DNA of 16,746 bases from Methylococcales bacterium (GTDB lineage Bacteria; Pseudomonadota; Gammaproteobacteria; Methylococcales; Methylomonadaceae). Under the pieces are notes generated by a model. That model was not told the DNA's origin. It ran no database searches and saw only the letters and a list, made by a program, of their open reading frames with translations. The translations under genes and the position numbers were made by a program. The first letter of the stretch is position 1; each line of letters starts with the position of its first letter. The stretch lies in the NCBI GenBank assembly GCA_023134955.1, contig JAGLUC010000336.1, positions 1 to 16,746 on the forward strand. The letters are read 5' to 3'. Positions 7,807 through 14,317 of the stretch are shown piece after piece.

Positions 7807-7951
7807 GATACCACCCCCAATGTCATTAAGTTAAGCAAACTGAAATAGGATGAGCTGAGGAACGAAGCGCATCTTTTGCGATTGATGTGCTTCCTATCGT
7901 CAGCACATCCTATGTTACCACCTTAACTTAACGACATTGATACCACCCCCA
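7807..7951. mobile_element. MITE-like palindromic element flanked by direct repeats
   Basis: Terminal inverted repeats 7819-7835 (aatgtcattaagttaag) and 7922-7938 (cttaacttaacgacatt) match at 16 of 17 positions. Inside, 7846-7858 and 7900-7912 pair at 12 of 13, so nearly the whole 120 bp is a palindrome. The element is bracketed by the direct repeat gataccaccccca at 7807-7819 and 7939-7951, which could be a target-site duplication of about 12 bp. It has no coding capacity, so if mobile it would depend on a transposase elsewhere. It sits just upstream of the HAD phosphatase gene. Confidence 0.72.
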
Positions 7952-7984
7952 TTCCTTAATCTTCCCATTTGGAGTATTACTAAT

Positions 7985-8776
7985 ATGAATAACTTAGCTC
8001 ATATAAAAGGCATATTATTTGATCTTGACGGTGTGCTTTATGTCGGATCGAAAAGAATTGCCGGCTCATTGGAAGCAATTAATACTGTCAGAAACTCGGG
8101 TAAAAAATGCCGGTTTATTACCAATACCAGTACCCTTTCAAGAGAATCTTTACAACGAAAACTGGAGAAACTTGGTTTTAAAATTATGCTTGAGGAGATT
8201 ATCAGCGCTCCGCAAGCTGCTAAAATTTACCTGCAACAATTTGCCGATCCAGTATGCCATTTGTTGCTGGCAGATGATGTAAAACGTGATTTCAATACTT
8301 TCAGACAATCTGTCAACCATGCCGATTTTGTTATAATCGGTGATATCGGTAATGCCTGGTCATATAAAATATTGAATGATGTTTTTAATCTATTGATCAA
8401 TGGTGCCGAACTAATTGCTATTCATAAAAACCGTTTCTGGCAAACAGAACATGGACTACAAATGGATATTGGTGCCTTCATTACTGCTCTGGAATATGCT
8501 AGTGGCAAAAGTGCTGTTTTAATCGGTAAACCATCCGAAGATTTTTTTCAAATGGCACTTAATGAAATGTCGCTTTCTGCAAATGAAGTTGCTATTATCG
8601 GAGATGATATTGATTCAGATATTGGCGGTGGTCAAAATGCTGGTTTAACTGGAATTCTGGTGAAAACGGGTAAATATAGAAAGGAATATGCTGATAAATC
8701 CAAAATAGTACCCGATCTTGTCCTCGATTCAATTGCAGAGCTGGTGAAACTTCCTTCTTTTGTTGCAACAGATTGA
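7985..8776 (+). CDS. HAD-IIA family phosphatase (NagD/LHPP-like)
   Basis: Cytoplasmic haloacid dehalogenase-type hydrolase of 263 residues. Motif I is FDLDGVLY with nucleophile D13 and acid/base D15. Motif II is FITNTST at 44-50. K182 in LIGKPSEDFF is motif III, and IIGDDIDSDIGGGQNAG at 205-220 is motif IV. The cap lies between motifs II and III, the C2 type of subfamily IIA. Relatives hydrolyse phosphoesters such as nucleotide, sugar or phospho-amino substrates, and LHPP-type members act on pyrophosphate or phospholysine; the substrate cannot be told here. The start is ATG 7985 with GGAG at about 7972-7975; the longer in-frame reading starts inside the flanking repeat of the palindromic element. 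It appears to be a single-gene unit. Confidence 0.9.
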   Translation: MNNLAHIKGILFDLDGVLYVGSKRIAGSLEAINTVRNSGKKCRFITNTSTLSRESLQRKLEKLGFKIMLEEIISAPQAAKIYLQQFADPVCHLLLADDVKRDFNTFRQSVNHADFVIIGDIGNAWSYKILNDVFNLLINGAELIAIHKNRFWQTEHGLQMDIGAFITALEYASGKSAVLIGKPSEDFFQMALNEMSLSANEVAIIGDDIDSDIGGGQNAGLTGILVKTGKYRKEYADKSKIVPDLVLDSIAELVKLPSFVATD

Positions 8777-8929
8777 GATCATGATATTTATGCAGCTTAT
8801 ATCGCTTGGCGAATTCCTTTTATTTGCATAATTCATCTATCTGATAAAATTTATAGATTCGGCATGAGCGCATGGTTATAATTCAATTGAGTTTTCGGAA
8901 AATTAACACTTAGTTAAAGAGAGGCTATT

Positions 8930-9376
8930 ATGAAATCTACCTGGATATTAGTTGCGGACAGCAGTCGTGCACGAATTTTTGTTGCTGATACGCCTTCTAC
9001 AATACAAGAAATTGAAGATTTCACCCATACTGAAGGTCGCTTGCACGAACAGGACATGACCAGCGACTTACCTGGAAAAGCTGCTGGTGTCGCTGGTGCT
9101 GGTAAACACGCTTATCAGGATCAAATTGGACCAAAAGAACAGGAAGCAATCAATTTTGCTAAAAGCATTGCCAAACATTTTGATGAAGCGCACAGTGCAA
9201 ATAAATTTGATAGATTGATGATTATTTCGGATCCTTCCTTTTTAGGTAAGTTACGGAAACATTTGTCAGATCAAAGTCAAAAAGCGATCTGTTTCGAACT
9301 TGATAAAAACATCACCACGCATAGTGTTGATGATATTCGAAAACACCTTCCTAAACATTTAACACGAGTTTTATGA
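8930..9376 (+). CDS. Host attachment family protein
   Basis: 148-residue protein matching the pattern of the 'protein required for attachment to host cells' family (Host_attach, related to the bacterial eRF1-like group). It begins TWILVADSSRARIF, contains EGRLHEQDMTSDLPG, and has the central FAKSIAKHFDEAHSANKFDRLMIISDPSFLGKLRK and a terminal DDIRKHLP. No signal peptide or membrane segment is visible, so despite the name it is probably cytoplasmic; the true role in free-living bacteria is unknown. A good ribosome binding site (GAGAGG) precedes the ATG by about 7 bp. A possible -10 TATAAT lies at 8877-8882 without a clear -35. A terminator follows directly. Confidence 0.87.
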   Translation: MKSTWILVADSSRARIFVADTPSTIQEIEDFTHTEGRLHEQDMTSDLPGKAAGVAGAGKHAYQDQIGPKEQEAINFAKSIAKHFDEAHSANKFDRLMIISDPSFLGKLRKHLSDQSQKAICFELDKNITTHSVDDIRKHLPKHLTRVL

Positions 9377-9391
9377 AGGAATTTTAAAATG

Positions 9392-9414
9392 AGACCCGCT
9401 AACGGGTCTTTTTT
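9392..9414 (+). terminator. Rho-independent terminator after the host attachment gene
   Basis: Stem agacccg (9392-9398), loop ctaa, stem cgggtct (9403-9409), then six T residues (9409-9414). It lies 16 bp after the stop codon. The A-rich stretch before the stem could let it work on the minus strand too, ending transcripts of the DUF2934-like remnant. Confidence 0.9.
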
Positions 9415-9432
9415 ATGTCTGCTGTTAAAGCA

Positions 9433-9540
9433 TTAAGCAGCTAAACTTTCTTTTTGTAAAGCCAGCATTTCTGCTTCTGCGGCAACCCAATCCTCCAGCT
9501 CGTAACCGGAAACGAAATCTCGTTCAAATCCAGTTTTGAT
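9433..9540 (-). pseudogene. 3' remnant of a DUF2934-like gene
   Basis: On the - strand about 34 codons read KTGFERDFVSGYELEDWVAA then EAEMLALQKESLAA and stop. The string GYELEDWVAAEAE fits the core of the small DUF2934 family (typical pattern G-x-ELEDWLxAEAE). The 5' part is missing: upstream of about 9540 the - strand is the antisense of the ornithine carbamoyltransferase fragment. The function of DUF2934 proteins is unknown. An open - strand frame continues to 9615, but that extension is an artefact of the junction. Confidence 0.5.
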
Positions 9541-9946
9541 CGAGAAATGTATGGAAATTGCCGGATCAAGTAAAGCTCGTATTTTAGTTACCGATGATAT
9601 TACAAATGCGGTCAATGGTGTTGATTTTATCTATACCGATGTATGGGTATCCATGTGTGAACCACAAACAGTCTGGGAAGAGGGGATACAATTATTGAAA
9701 TCTTATCAGGTCAATCAGCAACTTCTTGATGCTAGCAATAATCCTCATATAAAATTTATGCATTGCCTTCCGGCATTTCACAATCGTGACACCAAGATAG
9801 GTGAGGAGGTTTATCAAAAGTTTGGCCTGGAAGCATTGGAAGTAACTGATGAGGTATTTGAATCTGCCGCCTCAATCGTGTTTGACCAGGCTGAAAATCG
9901 TCTACATACCATCAAAGCAGTTATGGTTGCTACATTGGGGAGTTAA
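9536..9946 (+). pseudogene. arcB: Ornithine carbamoyltransferase, C-terminal fragment only
   Basis: About 135 residues that match the ornithine-binding C-terminal part of the enzyme: FIYTDVWVSMCEP, then HCLPAFHNRDTKIGEEVY with the catalytic HCLP cysteine loop, and EVFESAASIVFDQAENR near the end. A whole enzyme is about 330 residues. The carbamoyl-phosphate domain with its STRTR motif is absent, and the homology starts abruptly at about 9537, so it cannot be an active carbamoyltransferase. It lies two bases before a carbamate kinase, so it was probably the catabolic (arcB) form. One departure from the usual pattern is SMCEP where SMGEP is common. Confidence 0.88.
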
Positions 9947-9948
9947 CA

Positions 9949-10881
9949 ATGATAATAGTCGCCGCTTTAGGTGGAAATGCACTGCTTCGCCGGGGTGAAG
10001 CTTTAACGGCTGAGAATCAGCGCCTCAATATTAAAATTGCCGCAGAAGCTCTTGTACCGATTGCTTTAGAGCATAAGCTGGTGATTTCTCATGGAAATGG
10101 GCCGCAAGTTGGTTTATTAGCTCTACAAGGAGCAGCCTATAATGTTGACGAAGTTTTTCCTCTGGATGTTTTGGATGCAGAAACAGAAGGGATGATTGGT
10201 TACATGATTGAGCAGGAATTGATTAATCTGCTCCCTGCAGATCGACCTTGTGCAACATTACTTACCCAGATTGAAGTGGATCCGGAGGATCAGGCATTTC
10301 GGCATCCCAGCAAACCTATTGGTCCTATCTATTCAAAAGCCGAAGCTAATTGTTTGGCAAAGGAACGTGGCTGGTATATTGCTCAGGACGGTGAAAATTT
10401 CCGGCGCGTAGTGGCTTCGCCGCGACCGAAACGTATTTTAGAACTGGGCATTATCACAATGCTGGTTCAGCAAGGAGTACTGGTAATATGTGCCGGTGGG
10501 GGAGGTATTCCTGTCATCTTGCGCAAGGATGGAAGTTTGGTCGGCATCGAAGCTGTGATCGACAAAGATTTAGCCAGTGCGCTATTAGCACGACAATTGA
10601 AGGCTGATGTTTTTCTGATGCTGACAGATGTTGATGCCGTCTATAAAGACTGGTCAAAACCTCAACAACGCGCTATTCGCAGAATTTCTCCACAAGCAAT
10701 ACGAAATTATACATTTGCAGCCGGTTCGATGAAACCTAAAATAGAAGCAGCCTGTGAATTTGTTGAACAGTCTGGCGGAATTGTCGGAATAGGGTCTCTT
10801 AAGGATGCAAATGCAATTCTGCGGGGTGAAGCGGGTACATTAATAAGCCCCGAAGCTGCCGATATCTTGTGGTGGGATTAA
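9949..10881 (+). CDS. arcC: Carbamate kinase
   Basis: Amino-acid-kinase-fold enzyme of 310 residues that makes ATP and carbamate from carbamoyl phosphate and ADP, the last step of the arginine deiminase and related catabolic routes. It begins with VAALGGNALLRRGE, then ISHGNGPQVGLLALQ, FRRVVASPRPKRI, CAGGGGIPVI, KDLASALLARQLKADVF, LTDVDAVYKDW and GSMKPKIEAA, all family signatures in the right order and at full length. ATG 9949 follows GGGGAG at 9937-9942, two bases after the stop of the truncated carbamoyltransferase, so it keeps its operon position although its partner is broken. No arginine deiminase gene is in the window. Confidence 0.96.
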   Translation: MIIVAALGGNALLRRGEALTAENQRLNIKIAAEALVPIALEHKLVISHGNGPQVGLLALQGAAYNVDEVFPLDVLDAETEGMIGYMIEQELINLLPADRPCATLLTQIEVDPEDQAFRHPSKPIGPIYSKAEANCLAKERGWYIAQDGENFRRVVASPRPKRILELGIITMLVQQGVLVICAGGGGIPVILRKDGSLVGIEAVIDKDLASALLARQLKADVFLMLTDVDAVYKDWSKPQQRAIRRISPQAIRNYTFAAGSMKPKIEAACEFVEQSGGIVGIGSLKDANAILRGEAGTLISPEAADILWWD

Positions 10882-11219
10882 GCCATTTTCTGTGCTTTGA
10901 TTCGGATGATGTATTAGGTTGTTTAAAATCGCATTTTTCAGCAATCCTGATAATTCATGCTTAATCTAACATCTTCAAAATTTAATCGCAATCAAATGAC
11001 CGCCATCGACCCATAGCGGTCACTCAAAAGTTACCAGAATAACCATGAAATAACTTGCCGCACTCTTTGCGGACAAGTTGATTTATAAGTTATGAAAATT
11101 TTAAAGTTGTCACGGGTTTTAAACTCCGTGACGCTTTGCTATTTCAGTTTCGCAGTGATGAGTGTGGTGGAAACGTCTGGTTTTCTTTCCTAATGAACAG
11201 TTGTTTTTCTTTAGATCAA
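10882..11219. other. Convergent intergenic region with three hairpins
   Basis: No gene is supported. Three inverted repeats occur: 10997-11003 / 11016-11022 (tgaccgc/gcggtca); 11051-11078 (aacttg-ccgca pairing with tgcggacaagtt, one bulge); and 11109-11120 / 11121-11132, a near-perfect 24-nt palindrome beginning gtcacgg and ending ccgtgac. None has a clean T tract, so they are at best weak terminators between the convergent arcC and TOPRIM genes. Confidence 0.5.
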
Positions 11220-11882
11220 CTAAACATTAAGGATCAAAACGCATAGCCGATCTAATTCATCACATCTTTGTCTTGCTAAAGAAAGGTTTTCAACTAATTG
11301 TTGAGCGTACGAATTGTATTTTCTTGCAGGTTTTTTATTTAACTTCCGTTTCTTACCAACTTTCTTTCTGCTGGGGTAGCCAATATCAATTAAGCGTTGC
11401 TCTGTATCAGTGATTAATTCATAGTTTTTAATTTCACTCAGACTATTATCTAAAGAAGTAAAGTGGTCATAACTTGCTAGCAGCCAAGTCTCAGAGTTTT
11501 CAGTTGGTAATATGTAATAACAGCGTTCAGGCTCATTTTCTGAGGAAAACCTATTATTTAAGGCTTCTTCACAGCATTGTCTTTGTATTCCACCTGCTTC
11601 AATGCAGTCTTTATTCAATTGGCTTGCTATATCTGTATCCATTTGCACAAATAAAGCAGAGGCTCCATTGAAATCAATTAGCATCTGAATTTTATTCTTA
11701 TTAGCTTGGCACCAATTTGTAACCTCACCGAAACCATGCTGTTTATAAGTACCACTGGTAGCATCTTGTTGAGGTGCAATAACTACAAAAGTAGTTCCCC
11801 CATTGCTCAGATGCTTAGCAATAGCATTAAAAATAATAGTATCTGTTTTGCCTTCAGTAACTAAAAGTATTGTTTTTGCCAT
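11220..11882 (-). CDS. Small TOPRIM-type protein (split OLD / DUF4276- or AbiLii-like), candidate defence effector
   Basis: 220-residue cytoplasmic protein. The N-terminal ILLVTEGKTD has the TOPRIM catalytic glutamate at E10-G11, and ALFVQMDTDIA supplies the DxD pair at D82 and D84. This E...DxD layout is that of OLD-type nucleases. A conserved-looking SETWLLAS follows at about 130. The C-terminal third is strongly basic (SRKKVGKKRKLNKKPARK), suggesting nucleic-acid contact. The ATG abuts the stop of the upstream ATPase without a gap (TAAATG), with AGGA as ribosome binding site inside that gene, so the two are translated together. By analogy with PARIS, AbiL and OLD systems it would be the effector released or controlled by the ATPase. 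The exact family name is uncertain. Confidence 0.65.
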   Translation of the reverse strand: MAKTILLVTEGKTDTIIFNAIAKHLSNGGTTFVVIAPQQDATSGTYKQHGFGEVTNWCQANKNKIQMLIDFNGASALFVQMDTDIASQLNKDCIEAGGIQRQCCEEALNNRFSSENEPERCYYILPTENSETWLLASYDHFTSLDNSLSEIKNYELITDTEQRLIDIGYPSRKKVGKKRKLNKKPARKYNSYAQQLVENLSLARQRCDELDRLCVLILNV

Positions 11883-13100
11883 TTAAAATCCTACAGGCAA
11901 GCCACCAATTAATCCTGATAGCCAAATTTCAGACAGCTTCATGCCGCCATGTTTTTCTATCCAATCTTTGCGAGTAAATCCTTCTGGAGGAGGAATACGA
12001 TTTACCTCAGTGTGTCCCTTATCATTTCGAGTCACAACAAACAAGCGGTGAAGTGGGTTAAATAAATCAATCGCATCTAAGGTCGTAGGATTATGAGTAG
12101 TCATTAAAATTTGTTTTTCTGGATGCTCTTCTAGCATCGTTGAAATATTCCCCATCAATTCTTTCACTAGGCCTGGGTTTAATGCATTATCAACATTATC
12201 TAAAGCAAATATATCTGGAGACTTTTGATGAAGTAATAGTACTAAAATAAATAATATATATAATGCACCCTCGCTAACATCGTAAGCATAGAGATTATTA
12301 AAGTTTGTTTTCATATATTTATCTATATAGCTAACAACTTGCTTTCCTGTATGCAAGTGACTAGACTGTAGTTTTGGCGATATTTCATCAGTTACTGAAA
12401 TTTGTTCAAACCAATCTAATAGTTTGAAAAAGCGGCTTAAATCATGCTTTCTATTTAGATGAGCATCTAGAATAACTTCATTTAAAGCGATAGCCAAACC
12501 ACCACCATACAACCCCAAAGGTTCTTTACGACTTTCATCAGGTGAAACGCCTCGCAAAATTGGAGTTGAAAGAGAATAAATAGCATATTTTTTAATTGTG
12601 CTTAGTTGCTTTAATTCTTCTTCGGTAAAACTACCTAATGCTTCTAATGTTGACATAACACTTTGAAGTTTAGGTAGCTTTTCAAATGGCATATCGTCTA
12701 AAGAACTAATAGAAACACCACGATTACTACGTCCTCCAAGTTTCTTATTTCCTTTACATATTGTTTCGGTAGAAAAAATAAAATCTGTTTCTTTATTAGG
12801 GCTAATATTTGCATGATATTTAAAGTTATCAAACTCAGCATCTAGGGAAAAGGTGTTTTTTCGAGATAAGTTACGAAAGGAGGATTTAAAAACTTCTGGA
12901 GCAGACAGCCTAATACCTCTATCTGCTAATTTGTTGTAACTTACTTGCCCGTCTAGGGCGCAAGACAGTACTCCTATAGCCTCTAAGAAATTGCTTTTAC
13001 CTGCTCCATTAGTACCAATAAACACATTTAGCTGACTAAGCTCAACGGTTTGATCTACAATAGATTTAAATGACTTTATAGTAACTTGTTTAATAGACAT
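11883..13100 (-). CDS. AAA/ABC-type ATPase partner of the TOPRIM protein, candidate defence sensor
   Basis: 405-residue SMC/ABC-like ATPase of the AAA_21 type. The Walker A is GTNGAGKS at 29-36, after the family's typical VTIKSFKSI start. A signature-like DVSEGAL lies at 274-280, the Walker B region is IFALDNVDNALNP at 297-309, and the H-loop is MTTHNP with H336. EIWLSGLIGGLP close to the C-terminus is typical of this group. The residue after the Walker B aspartate is N302, not the usual catalytic Glu, so hydrolysis may be slow or the subfamily may be built this way. First gene of a two-gene - strand unit with the TOPRIM protein. The start is ATG 13100 with no obvious ribosome binding site. 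Confidence 0.82.
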   Translation of the reverse strand: MSIKQVTIKSFKSIVDQTVELSQLNVFIGTNGAGKSNFLEAIGVLSCALDGQVSYNKLADRGIRLSAPEVFKSSFRNLSRKNTFSLDAEFDNFKYHANISPNKETDFIFSTETICKGNKKLGGRSNRGVSISSLDDMPFEKLPKLQSVMSTLEALGSFTEEELKQLSTIKKYAIYSLSTPILRGVSPDESRKEPLGLYGGGLAIALNEVILDAHLNRKHDLSRFFKLLDWFEQISVTDEISPKLQSSHLHTGKQVVSYIDKYMKTNFNNLYAYDVSEGALYILFILVLLLHQKSPDIFALDNVDNALNPGLVKELMGNISTMLEEHPEKQILMTTHNPTTLDAIDLFNPLHRLFVVTRNDKGHTEVNRIPPPEGFTRKDWIEKHGGMKLSEIWLSGLIGGLPVGF

Positions 13101-13161
13101 GGTATTGAATAGACAATTTTAGATGAATCCTTAATCTTTAATATGGTGTGTATTATATGTA

Positions 13162-13192
13162 ATTATAATAGATCTATTATTACTAATGTAAA
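13162..13192 (-). promoter_or_regulatory. Putative promoter of the ATPase-TOPRIM pair with overlapping palindrome
   Basis: On the - strand TTTACA (13192-13187) could be a -35 box and TATAAT (13167-13162) a -10, with a 19-bp spacer, slightly too long. A perfect 16-bp palindrome, ataatagatctattat (13165-13180), overlaps the -10 and spacer and would be well placed as an operator. The call rests on sequence pattern only. Confidence 0.45.
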
Positions 13193-13282
13193 GTGCTAGT
13201 AACTTTTTTCTTTCGCTTTTTCAATAACGTAGCATTCGTCCGAACTTCCTTTTTCAGCACTCGCCTATACAAGCACGGTAGA

Positions 13283-13314
13283 TCCGATTAGCGTAGCGTA
13301 ATCGGACGCATGTT
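13283..13314. repeat. REP palindrome, left end of RAYT copy 1
   Basis: tccgatta-gcgtagcg-taatcgga palindrome (13283-13306) plus cgcatgtt. The 32 bases are the exact reverse complement of 13881-13912 at the other end of the module, and recur at 16145. Confidence 0.9.
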
Positions 13315-13842
13315 ATTCATCACCATCAATCGAGTTATTTATATCACCACACCAATTTGGCAAATAAATTCCACGGGCAACATATTGATGAAAAGTTGAA
13401 TAAGGCCAATCTCCAACTCGTTTTACATATCCATGCTTCAATGGATTTACATGAACATAATCCACATGACGTTGATAGTCCAAATCATCACGAATAACAT
13501 GTTCCCAAAAATGTCGTTGCCATATTCCTCTTTCTCCTGCTGCTTTTCTTACCTTGGTACGTCTTTCCGTTTTAGGCAAGGCACGTGAGAATCCACTTTT
13601 TATCAAACGCCAACGCAGACTAAAATTGCTATCATCGGGCGATAATGTTCACACACAATGAAATGGTCTGGTATTACAACCCAGGCTTCGATATAAAAAG
13701 GATGACGTTTACGTACCTGCCGTACCTTTTCGCGAAGAAGTTTTATCTCTCGAATCAACAGATTATTATCATGCCGTTGGAGAAGATTAACCGTAAAAAA
13801 ATACGTGCCTCCAGGAATAAATGCTCTTCGATAGTTGGGCAT
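13313..13842 (-). pseudogene. REP-associated tyrosine transposase (RAYT, Y1/IS200-like), copy 1, frameshifted
   Basis: The single-strand transposase of REP elements would be about 176 residues. The N-terminal part starts MPNYRRAFIPGGTYFFTVNL and the C-terminal part has GIWQRHFWEHVIRDDLDYQ, VDYVHVNPLKHGYVK and DWPYSTFHQY with the usual catalytic-region tyrosine. Compared with copy 2, one base is missing between 13660 and 13661, just inside the DHxH metal-binding motif, and the next Trp codon is a TGA (13649-13651). The gene is therefore broken twice and reads as two frames, 13603-13842 and 13313-13606. It is bounded by inverted REP sequences. Confidence 0.92.
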
Positions 13843-13880
13843 AATCTTTACCCTTTTAAAAGTGCAATGGTATCACGATA

Positions 13881-13912
13881 AACATGCGTCCGATTACGCT
13901 ACGCTAATCGGA
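13881..13912. repeat. REP palindrome, right end of RAYT copy 1
   Basis: aacatgcg followed by tccgatta-cgctacgc-taatcgga. It is the perfect inverted partner of 13283-13314. It ends 34 bp from the stop codon of the nuclease fragment next door. Confidence 0.9.
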
Positions 13913-13946
13913 CCTACCGAGCTTGGAGTGTGCTGGTTAGCACGAT

Positions 13947-14285
13947 CTATTTCATCATGGCCTTATAGTGATCAGAATAACCGCATTCCTCAAAAATTAA
14001 CTTTAAACCCTCTTTGAAATCAGAATAATTAAATTCTTTTATGTCAAAGATATTTTGGCCTAGCGAATGAGACTCTCTGTTCATATATCTATAAAAAGCT
14101 TGATATTTATCAGCAGCGAGAGCATGGCTCTGAAAAACATTATTAAAGTCTCGTTTTTGAACAAAATTGAAGAAGTATTCGACAATATTTCGCATGCAAT
14201 TTGCTATAAGAGCAGGAGGAACAGACTCATCTTTAATAATCGACCAGTACGATTGGTAATCATTCTGTATCTCTTCGTATTTCAT
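13947..14285 (-). CDS. C-terminal anticodon-nuclease-like part of a frameshifted RloC/PrrC-like gene
   Basis: 112 residues from MKYEEIQNDY to YKAMMK. This is not an independent gene: read back in the same frame, the codons before the ATG give RIIKNSTGSSIIT, which continues the upstream ATPase ORF after a -1 shift near 14330. The arrangement R32-x3-E36 (MRNIVEYFF) with H73 (NRESHSLGQ) 37 residues later resembles the Arg-x3-Glu...His triad of PrrC/RloC tRNA anticodon nucleases. If so, this is the toxic RNase domain. By its own ATG it has no clear ribosome binding site. Its stop lies just outside the RAYT copy 1 module. Confidence 0.72.
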   Translation of the reverse strand: MKYEEIQNDYQSYWSIIKDESVPPALIANCMRNIVEYFFNFVQKRDFNNVFQSHALAADKYQAFYRYMNRESHSLGQNIFDIKEFNYSDFKEGLKLIFEECGYSDHYKAMMK

Positions 14286-14317
14286 CGTGATAATTGAACT
14301 TCCCGTAGAATTTTTGA

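Noticed and set aside
9433..9615. A complete 60-codon - strand gene
   Set aside because: Only the part left of about 9540 has protein-like character; the first 25 codons are antisense to the carbamoyltransferase fragment.
13914..13946. Terminator for the nuclease fragment (gtgct/agcac stem at 13930-13943)
   Set aside because: The 5-bp stem is short and not followed by a T run on the - strand.
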